Shown one piece after another: positions 1 through 8,628 of a DNA stretch of 64,000 nucleotides. The position numbers and the translations under genes are program-made. Every line of letters begins with the position of its first letter. The first letter of the stretch is position 1. The notes beneath the pieces were generated by a model. The model was not told the origin of the DNA, ran no database searches, and saw nothing but the letters and a program-made list of their open reading frames with translations. This DNA is from Streptomyces sp. SW4 (lineage in GTDB: Bacteria; Actinomycetota; Actinomycetes; Streptomycetales; Streptomycetaceae): the NCBI GenBank assembly GCA_003248315.1, contig QKWM01000004.1, positions 2,108,001 to 2,172,000 on the forward strand, given 5' to 3'.

Positions 1-1141
1 CGTCCAGCAGCACCCCGACCGCGAACAGCGTGGTCATGGACGCGAGGAAGCCGCCCATGTTGGTGATCCCGGACGCCGTGCCCTGCCGCTCGGGCGGGTT
101 GGCCGGCCGGGCGAAGTCGAAGCCGATCATCGACGCGGGGCCGCAGGCGCCCAGCACCACGCAGAGCACGATCAGCAGCCACATCGGCGCCCGGTCGGCG
201 GGGTAGGCGAGGGTCGCGGCCCACAGGGCGGCCGTCGTCCCGACGGTGCCCAGCGCCAGCGGCAGCCGCGCCCCGTGGTGCCGGGCGACGATCTGCCCGT
301 AGACGAGGCCGATCGCCATGTTGGAGAGCACGACCAGGGTGAGCAGTTCCCCGGCGACGGCCCGGGACAGCCCCTGCGCCTCCACCAGGAACGGCAGCCC
401 CCACAGCAGCAGGAACACCATCGCCGGGAACTGCGTGGTGAAGTGCACCCACAGCCCGAGCCGGGTGCCCGGCTCCCGCCAGGACGCGGCGATCTGCCGC
501 CGCACGTACGCGGCCCCCTGGTGGGGCACCGGCTCCGGTTCGTGGCCCTCGGGTGGTCCTTGAGGAAGAGCAGCAGCAGGACCAGGACCACCACGCCCGC
601 CAGCGAGCTGCCCGCGAACGCGGCCGTCCAGCCGACGCCGTGCAGCAGCCGGGCCAGGACGAGGGTGGAGACCAGGTTGCCCGCCATGCCGACGAGCCCG
701 GCGAGCTGGGCGACCAGCGGGCCGCGCCGGGCCGGGAACCAGCGGGTGCCGAGCCGCAGCACGCTGATGAACGTCATCGCGTCACCGCAGCCGAGCAGCG
801 CCCGCGACGCCAGCGCCATGCCGTAGGAGGGGAGAGCGCGAAGCCGAGCTGCCCCACCGTGAACAGCACCACGCCGATGGTCAGCACCTTCTTGGTGCCG
901 AGCCGGTCGACCAGCAGGCCGACGGGTATCTGCATCCCGGCGTAGACCAGCAGCTGGAGGATGGAGAAGGTGGACAGCGCCGAGGCGCCCACGTGGAACC
1001 GGTCGACGGCGTCGAGGCCGGCCACGCCCAGCGACGTGCGGAAGATGACGGCGACGAAGTAGACGGCGACGCCGATGCTCCAGACGGCTATCGCGCGCCG
1101 GCCGCCCGGGGGTCGCCCGGCAGGGTTCCCGAGCCGCTCAT
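1..1141 (-). CDS. MFS transporter (C-terminus beyond window edge)
   Basis: This is a major facilitator superfamily membrane transporter, probably an exporter; the substrate is unknown. The N-terminus is basic and followed by hydrophobic segments (AIAVWSIGVAVYFVAVIF), then the family loop signature between helices 2 and 3 (PVGLLVDRLGTKKV). Further helices such as LVLLLLFLKDHP and a late GGFLASMTTLFAVGVLLD segment follow before the sequence leaves the window. The ATG at 1141 overlaps the TGA of the upstream GntR regulator gene (ATGA), so the two form an operon and the regulator probably controls this pump. The frame changes near 1100, 820 and 555; each fits loss of one base in a G/C run, so I treat the gene as intact in the organism. 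Confidence 0.8.
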
Positions 1142-1785
1142 CGGATCTCCCCCCGCGCCAGGTGGGAGAACCAGCCGACGTGGCGGTGGACGAGGCCCAC
1201 GGCCCGCTCCGCGTCCGAGGCGCGCAGGGCCTCCAGGATCTCGGCGTGCTCCGCGAGGGTCTTGGCGATCCGGTCGGGGTGGGAGTGCATCACGGCGACG
1301 CCCATGCGCAACTGGCGATCGCGGAGCTGGTCGTAGAGGCGGGAGAGGATCTCGTTGCCGCCGCTGCGCACGATCTCGGCGTGGAAGCACCGGTCGGTGA
1401 CGGCGGCCCGGCCAGGTCGCCCGCGGCGGCCTGCTGCCGCTGCCGGGCGAGCAGTTCCTCCAGCCGCTCGATCAGTCCCGGCGGCGCCGGTACGGCCTTC
1501 CTGGCGGCGTGTTCCTCGACCAGCAGCCGCGTCTCGACCACGTCGGCGATCTCCTGCGCGGAGACCGGGAGCACCAGGGCGCCCTTCTTGGGTAGAGCCG
1601 GATCAGGCCCTCGACCTCCAGCCGGAGCAGCGCCTCGCGCACCGGGGTGCGCGACACCCCGACGGCCTCGGCCAGTTCCCCCTCGGTGAGCAGGGTCCCG
1701 CCCTCGTAACGGCGTTCCAGGACGGCCTGTTTGACGTGGGTGTAGACGCGGTCGGCGGCGGGGGCTGCTTCAGGGCCGTGGTCAT
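1138..1785 (-). CDS. GntR-family (FadR/FCD type) transcriptional regulator
   Basis: This is a DNA-binding repressor of the FadR subgroup. The N-terminal winged helix is clear (TLLTEGELAEAVGVSRTPVREALLRLE, split here: TEGELAEAVGVSRTPVREAL is the helix-turn-helix). The C-terminal all-helical FCD domain ends in an AERAVGLVHRHVGWF helix with the metal- or ligand-binding histidines typical of the family. The gene is the first of an operon with the MFS transporter, which it overlaps by 4 nt. The ATG at 1785 has no visible Shine-Dalgarno, but a TATCTA hexamer about 12 nt upstream suggests a leaderless transcript. The frame changes near 1770, 1595 and 1410; 648 nt in total fits three single-base losses. 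The ligand is unknown. Confidence 0.8.
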
Positions 1786-1842
1786 GCGGACAGGATAGAT
1801 ACAACAGGTACGCAAACGGAGCGGCGTCCAGCATGCGGACAG
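1783..1842. promoter_or_regulatory. Promoter/operator region of the gntR gene with an 11-bp direct repeat
   Basis: The 11-mer CATGCGGACAG occurs at 1783-1793, over the gntR start codon, and again at 1832-1842. The copies are 49 bp apart, centre to centre. A TATCTA element on the minus strand lies between them. A repeated site over a regulator's own start would suit autoregulation, but GntR operators are usually palindromes and none is obvious here. Confidence 0.3.
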
Positions 1843-1972
1843 ACGCCCGCTGCGGCAGGCACAACCATCGACCCCCTTCACGAGTCTCAGATGTGCGCCC
1901 CCTGTACCCAGACCACACCGACCTCGACACGGGCACAGAGAAGGGGCCTTCACGACCATCGGGGTATCTCAC

Positions 1973-2948
1973 GTGAACATCCACATTCCGGGCGTCCGTC
2001 TTCGCCGGGCCACCGCCGTCGCCCTGACCACCGGCGCGGTGCTCGCCACCGGAGCGCTCACCGCGGCGCCCGCGCAGGCCGCGCCCATGGCGCCCGCCGC
2101 GCTCGCCGCACCGCTCGCCGCACCCGCCGGACCGCTCGCCGCGCCCGCCGCCCCGCGCCGCCGGCGATCGCCGCCCTGGGCGGCTATGCCATGAACGGCG
2201 CCAACGGCACGACGCTCTACGGCAAGGCGGCCGACACCCGCCGCTCCACCGGCTCCACCACCAAGATCATGACGGCCCTGGTGGTGCTCCAGCAGCCGAA
2301 GCTCGACCTCGACGCCAAGGTCACGATCCAGAAGGCCTACAGCGACTACATCGTCGAGAACAACTGGGCCTCCAACGCCAAGCTGATCGTCGGCGACAAG
2401 GTCACCGTCCGCCAGCTGCTGTACGGGCTGATGCTGCCCTCCGGCTGCGACGCGGCCTACGCGCTCGCCGACCGGTTCGGCACCGGCACCACCCGGGCGG
2501 CCCGGGTGAAGTCCTTCATCGGCAAGATGAACGCCACCGCCAGGAGCCTGGGCCTGAAGAACACCCACTTCGACTCGTTCGACGGCATCGGCAAGGGCGC
2601 CAACTACTCCACCCCGCGCGACCTGACCAAGCTGGCGGGCACCGCGCTGAAGAACTCCACGTTCCGCACGATCGTCAAGACGAAGAAGTACACGGCGAAG
2701 ACGGTCACCAAGTCCGGCGGCACCCGCACGATGGCCCCTGGACGAACACCAACCCGCTGCTCGGCACGTACTCCGGCGCCATCGGCGTCAAGACGGGCTC
2801 GGGCCCCGAGGCCAAGTACTGCCTGGTCTTCGCCGCGACCCGGAACGGCCGGACGGTCGTCGGCACGGTCCTGGCCTCCACGTCGGCGTCCCAGCGCGCC
2901 ACCGACGCGAAGAAGATCCTGGACTTCGGTTTCAAGAAGCTCGGCTGA
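1973..2948 (+). CDS. D-alanyl-D-alanine carboxypeptidase (peptidase S11), secreted
   Basis: This is a penicillin-binding DD-carboxypeptidase that trims the terminal D-Ala from peptidoglycan stem peptides outside the membrane. A Sec signal peptide runs over the first 35 or so residues and ends near AAPAQA. The three active-site motifs are present in order: SxxK as STTK, the SxN equivalent as SGC (in LPSGCDAAYALA), and KTG (in GVKTGSG). The start is GTG at 1973. The length, about 325 residues, is normal for small actinobacterial S11 enzymes. The frame changes near 2155 and 2740, each explained by one lost base. It is convergent with the bkd operon and shares the terminator at 3137-3172. Confidence 0.88.
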
Positions 2949-3136
2949 GCCCAGGAGGCGTGCGCGCCGGCTCAGCGGCGGCTCGGGGGTCACCTGGGTC
3001 GGGGTCGCCTCGGTCACGGGGCCGGCGCACCTGCTGGCGGCGGGACGGGTGGGCGGTGTCCCACCCTCCGGACCACCGTAGGTACGCCGGGATCGCCACG
3101 GCAGTGACAACTGTCATGAGCGGGCCGGGAGTACGG

Positions 3137-3172
3137 CGGAGCCGCGCCTCCCGCCGGGGAAGCGCGGCTCCG
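3137..3172. terminator. Bidirectional hairpin terminator
   Basis: A perfect 11-bp stem (CGGAGCCGCGC against GCGCGGCTCCG) with a 14-nt loop lies between the convergent carboxypeptidase and bkdC genes, and can serve both. Confidence 0.75.
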
Positions 3173-3188
3173 CTCGGTGCGTTCCGGA

Positions 3189-4661
3189 CTAGGCCCAGGT
3201 GATCAGCCGCTTCGGCTGCTCCAGGATCGCCGCCACGTCCGCCAGCACCTTCGAACCCAGCTCCCCGTCCACCAGGCGGTGGTCGAAGCTCAGGGCGAGG
3301 GTGGTGACCTGACGCGGCTTCACCTTGCCCTTGTGGACCCACGGCTGCGGCTTGATCGCGCCGACCGCGAGGATCGCGGACTCGCCGGGGTTGAGGATCG
3401 GCGTGCCCGTGTCGACGCCGAAGACGCCGACGTTGGTGATCGTCACCGTGCCGCCCTGCATCGCGGCCGGGGAGGTCTTGCCCTCCCGGGCCGTGGACAC
3501 CAGTTCACCCAGGGACTCGGCCAGCTGCGGCAGGGTCTTGGCGTGGGCGTCCTTGATGTTCGGGACGATCAGGCCGCGGGGGGTGGCCGCCGCGATGCCC
3601 AGGTTGACGTAGTGCTTGACCACGATCTCCTGGGCGGCCTCGTCCCAGGAGGCGTTGATGTCGGGGTTGCGCCTGATCGCCACCAGGAGCGCCTTGGCGA
3701 TGAGGAGCAGCGGGTTCACGCGCAGGCCCGCGAACTCCTTGTCCTGCTTCAGCTCCTCGACCAGCTTCATCGTGCGGGTCACGTCGACCGTCACGAACTC
3801 CGTGACGTGCGGCGCCGTGAACGCCGAGCCGACCATCGCCGCCGCCGTCGCCTTGCGGACGCCCTTGACCGGGATCCGGGTCTCGCGGGCGGTGTCGTAC
3901 GACACCGGCGCGGCCGGGGCCGAGGGCGCGGCGGGCCGCGGGCCGGCTCCGGCTCCGGGGCCTGCGGGGTCTGCTGCGGCGCGGCCGCCGCGTGCACGTC
4001 CTCGCGGGTGATGATGCCGCCCGGGCCGGTCGGGGTGACCGACGCGAGATCGACGCCGAGGTCCTTGGCGAGCTTGCGGACCGGGGGCTTGGCCAGCGGG
4101 CGCCCGCCCTCGGTCACGGGGGCGGGCGGGGCCGCGGGAGCCGCCGGAGCCGCGGGAGCCGCCGGAGCCGCCGGGGCGGCCGGGGCCGGACCGCGGCCGT
4201 TCAGCTCGGTCTGGATCGCGGCCGAGGCCTCCTGGGCCGGGATCTCCGGGCCCTTGCGGGGCGGCGGCGCGTCGAGGAGGTGGCGACCCCGTAACCGACC
4301 AGGACCGGCTGGCGGCCCTGCGGCTCGGGCTCCTCGGCGGCGGGCTCCGGCGTCGCCGGCGCGGCGTCGGCCACCGGCTCGGGGCCGGGGCCCCGGCGCC
4401 GCCCGCCACGTCCACGGAGATGATCGCCGTGCCCACGTCCACCGTGGTGCCCTCGGGGAAGTGCAGCTCGCGGACCACGCCGTCGTACGGGATGGGCAGC
4501 TCGACGGCCGCCTTCGCGGTCTCGACCTCGCACACCACCTGGCCGTCGGTGACCGTGTCGCCGGGCTGGACGTACCACTTGAGGATCTCCGCCTCGGTGA
4601 GTCCCTCGCCCACGTCGGGCATCTTGAACTCGCGCACGGACCCTTGAGTCATCGTCGTCAC
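3189..4661 (-). CDS. bkdC: Branched-chain 2-oxo acid dehydrogenase E2 (dihydrolipoyl acyltransferase), cluster 1
   Basis: This is the E2 core of the branched-chain keto acid dehydrogenase complex. It transfers the acyl group from lipoyl-lysine to CoA and so supplies isobutyryl-, isovaleryl- and 2-methylbutyryl-CoA for catabolism, fatty acid priming and polyketides. Domains in order are an N-terminal lipoyl domain with the modified lysine in VETAKA, a Pro/Ala linker with LVGYGV, a peripheral-subunit-binding domain (PPVRKLAKDLGVDL, GIITREDV), and the catalytic domain ending in the acyltransferase motif SFDHRLVDG. The GTG start at 4661 has GAGGAG about 6 nt upstream; an in-frame ATG at 4652 is possible. 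Frame changes near 4395, 4280 and 3940 fit three lost bases. It is the last gene of the operon. Confidence 0.92.
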   Translation of the reverse strand: MTTMTQGSVREFKMPDVGEGLTEAEILKWYVQPGDTVTDGQVVCEVETAKAAVELPIPYDGVVRELHFPEGTTVDVGTAIISVDVAGGAGAPAPSRWPTPRRRRRSPPPRSPSRRAASRSWSVTGSPPPRRAAAPQGPGDPGPGGLGRDPDRAERPRSGPGRPGGSGGSRGSGGSRGPARPRDRGRAPAGQAPGPQARQGPRRRSRVGHPDRPGRHHHPRGRARGGRAAADPAGPGAGAGPRPAAPSAPAAPVSYDTARETRIPVKGVRKATAAAMVGSAFTAPHVTEFVTVDVTRTMKLVEELKQDKEFAGLRVNPLLLIAKALLVAIRRNPDINASWDEAAQEIVVKHYVNLGIAAATPRGLIVPNIKDAHAKTLPQLAESLGELVSTAREGKTSPAAMQGGTVTITNVGVFGVDTGTPILNPGESAILAVGAIKPQPWVHKGKVKPRQVTTLALSFDHRLVDGELGSKVLADVAAILEQPKRLITWA

Positions 4662-4671
4662 GACCCTCTCC

Positions 4672-5651
4672 TCAGTACGCCAGCGAGCGGTCGACGGCAT
4701 CCAGCACCCGGTCCAGGTCGGGCAGGTACTCCTCCTCCAGGCGGGCCGGCGGGTACGGCGCGTGGTAGCCGCCGACCCTCAGCACGGGGCCTCCAGGTGG
4801 TAGAAGCTGCGCTCGGTGATGCGCGCGGCGATCTCGGCGCCGGAACCGAAGAAGACCGGCGCCTCGTGGACCACGACCAGGCGGCGGGTCTTCTCCACCG
4901 AGGCCTGGATCGCGTCGAAGTCGATCGGGGAGACCGACCGCAGGTCGAGGACCTCCAGCGACCTGCCCTCCTCGGCGGCGGCCGCGGCGACCTCCTGACA
5001 GAGCTTCACCATCGGGCCGTAGGCGGCCAGGGTGAGGTCCGTGCCCTCGCGGACCACGCGCGCGGTGTGCAGCGGGCCGGGGATCGCCTCCGTGTTGACC
5101 TCGGCCTTGTCCCAGTAACGCCGCTTGGGCTCGAAGAAGATCACCGGGTCGTCGCTCTGGATGGCCTGCTGCATCATCCAGTACGCGTCGGAGGCATTGG
5201 ACGGGCTGACGACCTTGAGGCCGGCCACGTGCGCGAACAGCGCCTCGGGGGACTCCGAGTGGTGCTCCACGGCGCCGATGCCGCCGCCGTAGGGGATGCG
5301 GACGACGACGGGCAGCTTGACCTTGCCTAGCGAACGGGCGTGCATCTTCGCGAGCTGCGTGACGATCTGGTCGTACGCCGGGAAGACGAAGCCGTCGAAC
5401 TGGATCTCCACCACCGGGCGGTAGCCGCGCAGGGCCAGGCCGATCGCCGTGCCGACGATGCCGGACTCGGCCAGCGGGGTGTCGATGACGCGGCTGTCGC
5501 CGAAGTCCTTCTGCAGGCCGTCCGTCACGCGGAAGACACCGCCGAGCTTGCCGACGTCCTCGCCCATGATCAGGACCTTCGGGTCCGTCTCCAGGGCGCG
5601 GCGCAGCGACTCGTTGATCGCCTTGGCCAGGGCCATCTTCTCCACGGCCAT
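4672..5651 (-). CDS. bkdB: Branched-chain 2-oxo acid dehydrogenase E1 beta, cluster 1
   Basis: This is the beta subunit of the thiamine-diphosphate-dependent E1 decarboxylase. It shows the family start (MALAKAINESL), the pyrophosphate-side loop IMGEDVGKLGGVFRVT, the TDP-activating glutamate in PVVEIQFDGF, and a C-terminal transketolase domain (ILPVTSP-type equivalents VVVHEAPVFFGSGAEIAA). About 326 residues is the usual length. It lies 2 nt after the E1 alpha stop and 10 nt before bkdC, so the three are translated from one message. One frame change near 4790 hides the last 40 residues (RVGGYHAPYPPARLE onward); a length of 980 nt fits one lost base. Confidence 0.92.
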
Positions 5652-5653
5652 GC

Positions 5654-6847
5654 TCAGACCCCCTCTGCGTCCGCGAACGACGCCTGGTAGGCGGCGAACT
5701 GGGCCCGCTCCTCGTCGACGAGCGCGTGCCCGTCCGCGTACACGTTCTCGAAGATGGCGAACCGGTCCGGGTCGGGCATCGAGCGGACCGCTTCGCGCAC
5801 TCGTTTGCCCAACGCCTCGCTCTCCGCCTCCAGTTCCCCGAAGAATCCCTCGTCCGCGTGGTTCGCGGCCTCCAGGTGGCGGCGAAGGCGCAGGATCGGG
5901 TCCTTGGCCTCCCAGGCCTGGCGCTCGTCGTCGTGCCGGTAGCGGGTGGGGTCGTCCGAGGTGGTGTGGGCGCCCATGCGGTAGGTGTACGCCTCGATCA
6001 GCGCCGGTCCCTCGCCGCGCCGCGCCCGCTCCAGGGCCCAGCGGGTGACCGCGAGGGACGCGATGACGTCGTTGCCGTCCACCCGGACGCCCGGGAAGCC
6101 GAAGCCCTGGGCGCGCTGGTAGAGCGGCACCCGGGTCTGCTTCTCGTTGGACTCGGAGATCGCCCACTGGTTGTTCTGGCAGAAGAACACCACGGGCGCG
6201 TTGTAGACGGCCGCGAAGTTGAACGCCTCGCTGACGTCGCCCTGGCTGGAGGCGCCGTCGCCGAAGTAGGCGATCACGGCCGAGTCCGCGCCGTCCTTGG
6301 CGACGCCCATGGCGTAGCCGGTGGCGTGCAGGGCCTGCGAGCCGATGACGATCGTGTACAGGTGGAAGTTGTTGCCGTTCGGGTCCCAGCCGCCGTTGTT
6401 CACGCCGCGGAACATGCCGAGCAGATTGGTCGGGTCCACCCCGCGGCACCAGGCGACGCCGTGCTCGCGGTAGGTCGGGAAGACGTAGTCGTCCTCGCGG
6501 GTGGCGCGCCCGGAGCCGATCTGGGCGGCCTCCTGGCCGAGCAGCGAGGCCCACAGGCCCAGCTCGCCCTGGCGCTGCAGGGACGTGGCCTCGGCGTCGA
6601 AGCGCCGGGTGAGCACCATGTCGCGGTACAGGCCGCGGAGCTCTTCGGGAGTGATGCCGGCGACGTACTGGTCGTACTCGGCGTTCTCGACGCGCTCGCC
6701 CTCGGGCGTCAGGAGCTGGACCAGTTCGAGATCGCTGCCCTGGGCCTTCTTGGCGCTCGTGCGGGTGGTGCGTTTGGTGCCGGTGGTGCCGGCCTTGCTT
6801 CCGGCGCTGCGTCGCGGCTTGCGCGCGGCAGTGCTCTCCACGGTCAC
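5654..6847 (-). CDS. bkdA: Branched-chain 2-oxo acid dehydrogenase E1 alpha, cluster 1
   Basis: This is the E1 alpha subunit, which binds thiamine diphosphate and decarboxylates the branched keto acids of Val, Leu and Ile. The TDP motif begins at YFGDGASSQGD and ends at FCQNNQWAIS. The HTTSDDPTRYR loop near the C-terminus is the region that carries regulatory serines in eukaryotic homologues. The gene is intact at 397 residues, with a Lys/Arg/Thr-rich N-terminal extension of about 35 residues. I chose GTG at 6847 because GGAGGAG lies 5 nt upstream; a longer reading back to 6934 lacks such a site. It is first in the bkdABC operon and divergent from the response regulator gene. Confidence 0.94.
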   Translation of the reverse strand: MTVESTAARKPRRSAGSKAGTTGTKRTTRTSAKKAQGSDLELVQLLTPEGERVENAEYDQYVAGITPEELRGLYRDMVLTRRFDAEATSLQRQGELGLWASLLGQEAAQIGSGRATREDDYVFPTYREHGVAWCRGVDPTNLLGMFRGVNNGGWDPNGNNFHLYTIVIGSQALHATGYAMGVAKDGADSAVIAYFGDGASSQGDVSEAFNFAAVYNAPVVFFCQNNQWAISESNEKQTRVPLYQRAQGFGFPGVRVDGNDVIASLAVTRWALERARRGEGPALIEAYTYRMGAHTTSDDPTRYRHDDERQAWEAKDPILRLRRHLEAANHADEGFFGELEAESEALGKRVREAVRSMPDPDRFAIFENVYADGHALVDEERAQFAAYQASFADAEGV

Positions 6848-7200
6848 GTGTGCTCCTCCGTCGGTCCGGCTCCCGGGTTCGCCGGGTGCCTGGGGGACCC
6901 CCGGCTCCGTTCCGGAGCCTGGGGAGCGGCTCACCTGTTACGCGAACGGACACACGGGGTGGGTGCGGCTCGATCGGGAACAGGCGTGACAGGTGCCCCG
7001 GCGAGCGCCCTGCACAAAGCACGTTACCCAGTGCTCCACATTTCTGTGAAACCCTTCCTGACCTGCGTTTTTGCTTGGATTTCCAAGTAAATCGACAAAG
7101 TCGGGAACAACCACTGGTCACAGCCTCGCAGGGGCCGGAACAACGGCACGTTATCCCGGCCACCCGGGCACGGGAAGAGTTCGTGTGTGAGACTGACCCC
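6848..7200. promoter_or_regulatory. Divergent promoter region between bkdA and the response regulator gene
   Basis: This 353-nt stretch has no gene. It is locally AT-richer than its surroundings around 7040-7100. It contains the inverted repeat CTTGGA-TT-TCCAAG at 7074-7087, a plausible operator. I see no matching copy before the second bkd operon. Confidence 0.45.
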
Positions 7201-7860
7201 GTGCGTGAAGATGGACAAATCCGGGTATTTCTCCTCGATGACCACGAGGTCGTCCGCCGCGGTGTGCACGACCTGCTGTCGGGCGAGGACGACATCGAGG
7301 TCGTCGGCGAGGCCGGTACGGCGGCCGACGCCCTGGCCCGCATCCCGGCCACCCGCCCGGACGTGGCGGTGCTGGACGTCCGTCTCCCGGACGGCAGCGG
7401 CGTGGAGGTCTGCCGCGAGATCCGCTCCCGCGACGAGTCCGTCCGCTGCCTGATGCTGACCTCCTTCGCGGACGACGAGGCCCTTTTCGACGCGATCATG
7501 GCGGGGGCGGCCGGTTACGTCCTCAAGGACATCCGGGGCGGCGAGCTGCTGACGGCCGTCCGGGACGTCGCCGCCGGCAGGTCCCTGCTCGACCCCGTCG
7601 CCACCGCGCGCGTGCTGGAGCGGCTGCGGGACGGCGGCGGCGCCCGCGGCGACGACCGGCTCAGCCGCCTCACCGACCAGGAGCGCCGCATCCTGGAACT
7701 GATCGGCGAGGGCCTGACCAACCGCGCGATCGGTGAGCGGCTGCATCTCGCCGAAAAGACGATCAAGAACTACGTCTCCAGCCTGCTGTCCAAACTCGGC
7801 ATGCAGCGGCGTTCCCAGGCGGCGGCGTACGTGGCACGGATGCAGGCCGGAAAGAACTGA
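7201..7860 (+). CDS. Orphan response regulator, NarL/LuxR type
   Basis: This is a two-component response regulator of 219 residues. The receiver domain (about residues 6-120) has the acidic pair in FLLDDHEVV, the phosphorylation-site aspartate in AVLDVRLPDG, the conserved threonine in LMLTSFADD and the lysine in YVLKDIRG. A LuxR-type helix-turn-helix follows (LTDQERRILELIGEGLTNRA, then KTIKNYVSSLLSKLG). No histidine kinase gene lies nearby, so it is an orphan. GTG at 7201 is chosen because it starts directly before the first beta strand; upstream in-frame sequence looks non-coding. Its position divergent from bkdA suggests, but does not prove, control of that operon. Confidence 0.9.
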   Translation: MREDGQIRVFLLDDHEVVRRGVHDLLSGEDDIEVVGEAGTAADALARIPATRPDVAVLDVRLPDGSGVEVCREIRSRDESVRCLMLTSFADDEALFDAIMAGAAGYVLKDIRGGELLTAVRDVAAGRSLLDPVATARVLERLRDGGGARGDDRLSRLTDQERRILELIGEGLTNRAIGERLHLAEKTIKNYVSSLLSKLGMQRRSQAAAYVARMQAGKN

Positions 7861-7865
7861 GGAGC

Positions 7866-7917
7866 CCGGGAGGCCGGGAGCCGGGGGGGCCGGGGACCCC
7901 GGGGAGCCCGGGCGGGA
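7866..7917 (+). other. Dense G-run tract (potential G-quadruplex) after the response regulator gene
   Basis: Seven runs of three or more G, including one of seven, fall within about 50 nt right after the stop codon, separated by short loops. Partly self-complementary GGGGACCCCGGGG-type sequence here could instead form a terminator hairpin. No gene is visible between 7861 and 8031. Confidence 0.4.
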
Positions 7918-8031
7918 CGGCGACGGGGCCGGCGGGCTTCCGGACGGGACCGGTGGGCTTCGGGACTTACGTCCCTTTTACAGGGGCGGGCGACCCTTAC
8001 CCGCCCGCTCCCGCGCGCGCAGAGTGAGTAC

Positions 8032-8469
8032 ATGCCCTCCCGCGCGCCCTCCCACCCGCTCCCGGCCTCCGGCGACCCGCGTGCCCTGCGCCTGCTCGCC
8101 CGCACCGGCCACGGCCGGGCGGCCACCAGCATGCGCGCCCTGCCCTTCCTCGCCTTCGCCCGGCACATCGTGGCGGACGGCCGGGTCCTGCTGCGCATGC
8201 CGCGCAGCTGCGGCTACCACCGGGCGTGCGTGGGCAGCGTCGTCGCGTACGGCGCCGACAACCTCGGCTCCGCCCGGCCGGGCGAGGGCCTGTGGACCGC
8301 GCAGGTGGTGGGCCGCTGCGAGGCCCACGAGCCGACCGCCGAGGAGATCGAGCGCTTCGGCCCGGCGCCGGCCACCGTGGACGGGGTGCCCTTCGAGCCG
8401 GTGTACCTGCGGATCGAACCCGAGTTCGGGACGGTGCACTCGGCGGACGGAGCGCCGGAGAGCCGGTGA
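8032..8469 (+). CDS. Small split-barrel protein (pyridoxamine 5'-phosphate oxidase-like family)
   Basis: This is a 145-residue protein resembling the flavin/F420-binding split-barrel families. The pattern HIVADGRVLLRMPRS is followed by YHRACVGSVVAYGADNLG, then strands such as GLWTAQVVGRCEAH, and a C-terminal VYLRIEPEFGTVHSAD strand. No catalytic residues can be assigned with confidence, so the enzymatic role is open. The reading frame is intact. It stands alone, convergent with the kinase gene at 8629. The ATG at 8032 follows an AGAGTGAGTAC leader with a weak ribosome-binding site. Confidence 0.6.
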   Translation: MPSRAPSHPLPASGDPRALRLLARTGHGRAATSMRALPFLAFARHIVADGRVLLRMPRSCGYHRACVGSVVAYGADNLGSARPGEGLWTAQVVGRCEAHEPTAEEIERFGPAPATVDGVPFEPVYLRIEPEFGTVHSADGAPESR

Positions 8470-8488
8470 CCGGGCGTGCGGGTGGGAC

Positions 8489-8590
8489 GCACGCGCGCGT
8501 GAGGCCCGATTCGCAACGGCACGCGGCGTGAACCCGTTCCGGAACGGCACGCGCGCGTGAAGCCCGTTTCCGGGCCGCACGCGCGCGTGG
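8489..8590. repeat. Four tandem 28-30 bp repeats centred on ACGCGCGCGT
   Basis: Four imperfect units start at 8489, 8519, 8547 and 8577. Each begins GCACGCGCGCGTG (the second has lost CG) and continues with a GAAGCCCGTTTCCGG-like tail. ACGCGCGCGT is its own reverse complement. The array lies between the convergent genes ending at 8469 and 8629, so it may act in transcript ends or as a protein-binding array. Confidence 0.75.
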
Positions 8591-8628
8591 AGTGTGTGGG
8601 TGTGCCGTAAAACGCGGGGTACCGCGGG

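Noticed and set aside
1966..1979. Further parS site at TCTCACGTGAACAT
   Set aside because: It matches only about 10 of 14 bases and includes the start codon of the carboxypeptidase gene.
3177..5330. Open frame of about 717 codons on the plus strand across the bkdC-bkdB genes
   Set aside because: It is the GC-rich antisense shadow of two well-recognised genes; its product is a His/Asp/Arg-rich low-complexity chain without domains.
7020..7060. parS-like TTTCTGTGAAAC near bkdA
   Set aside because: The central CACGTG core is missing.
5654..7499. Very long minus-strand frame running through the bkdA region and beyond it
   Set aside because: It joins the true bkdB frame to an out-of-frame Arg/Pro-rich reading of bkdA; bkdA itself is intact in another frame.
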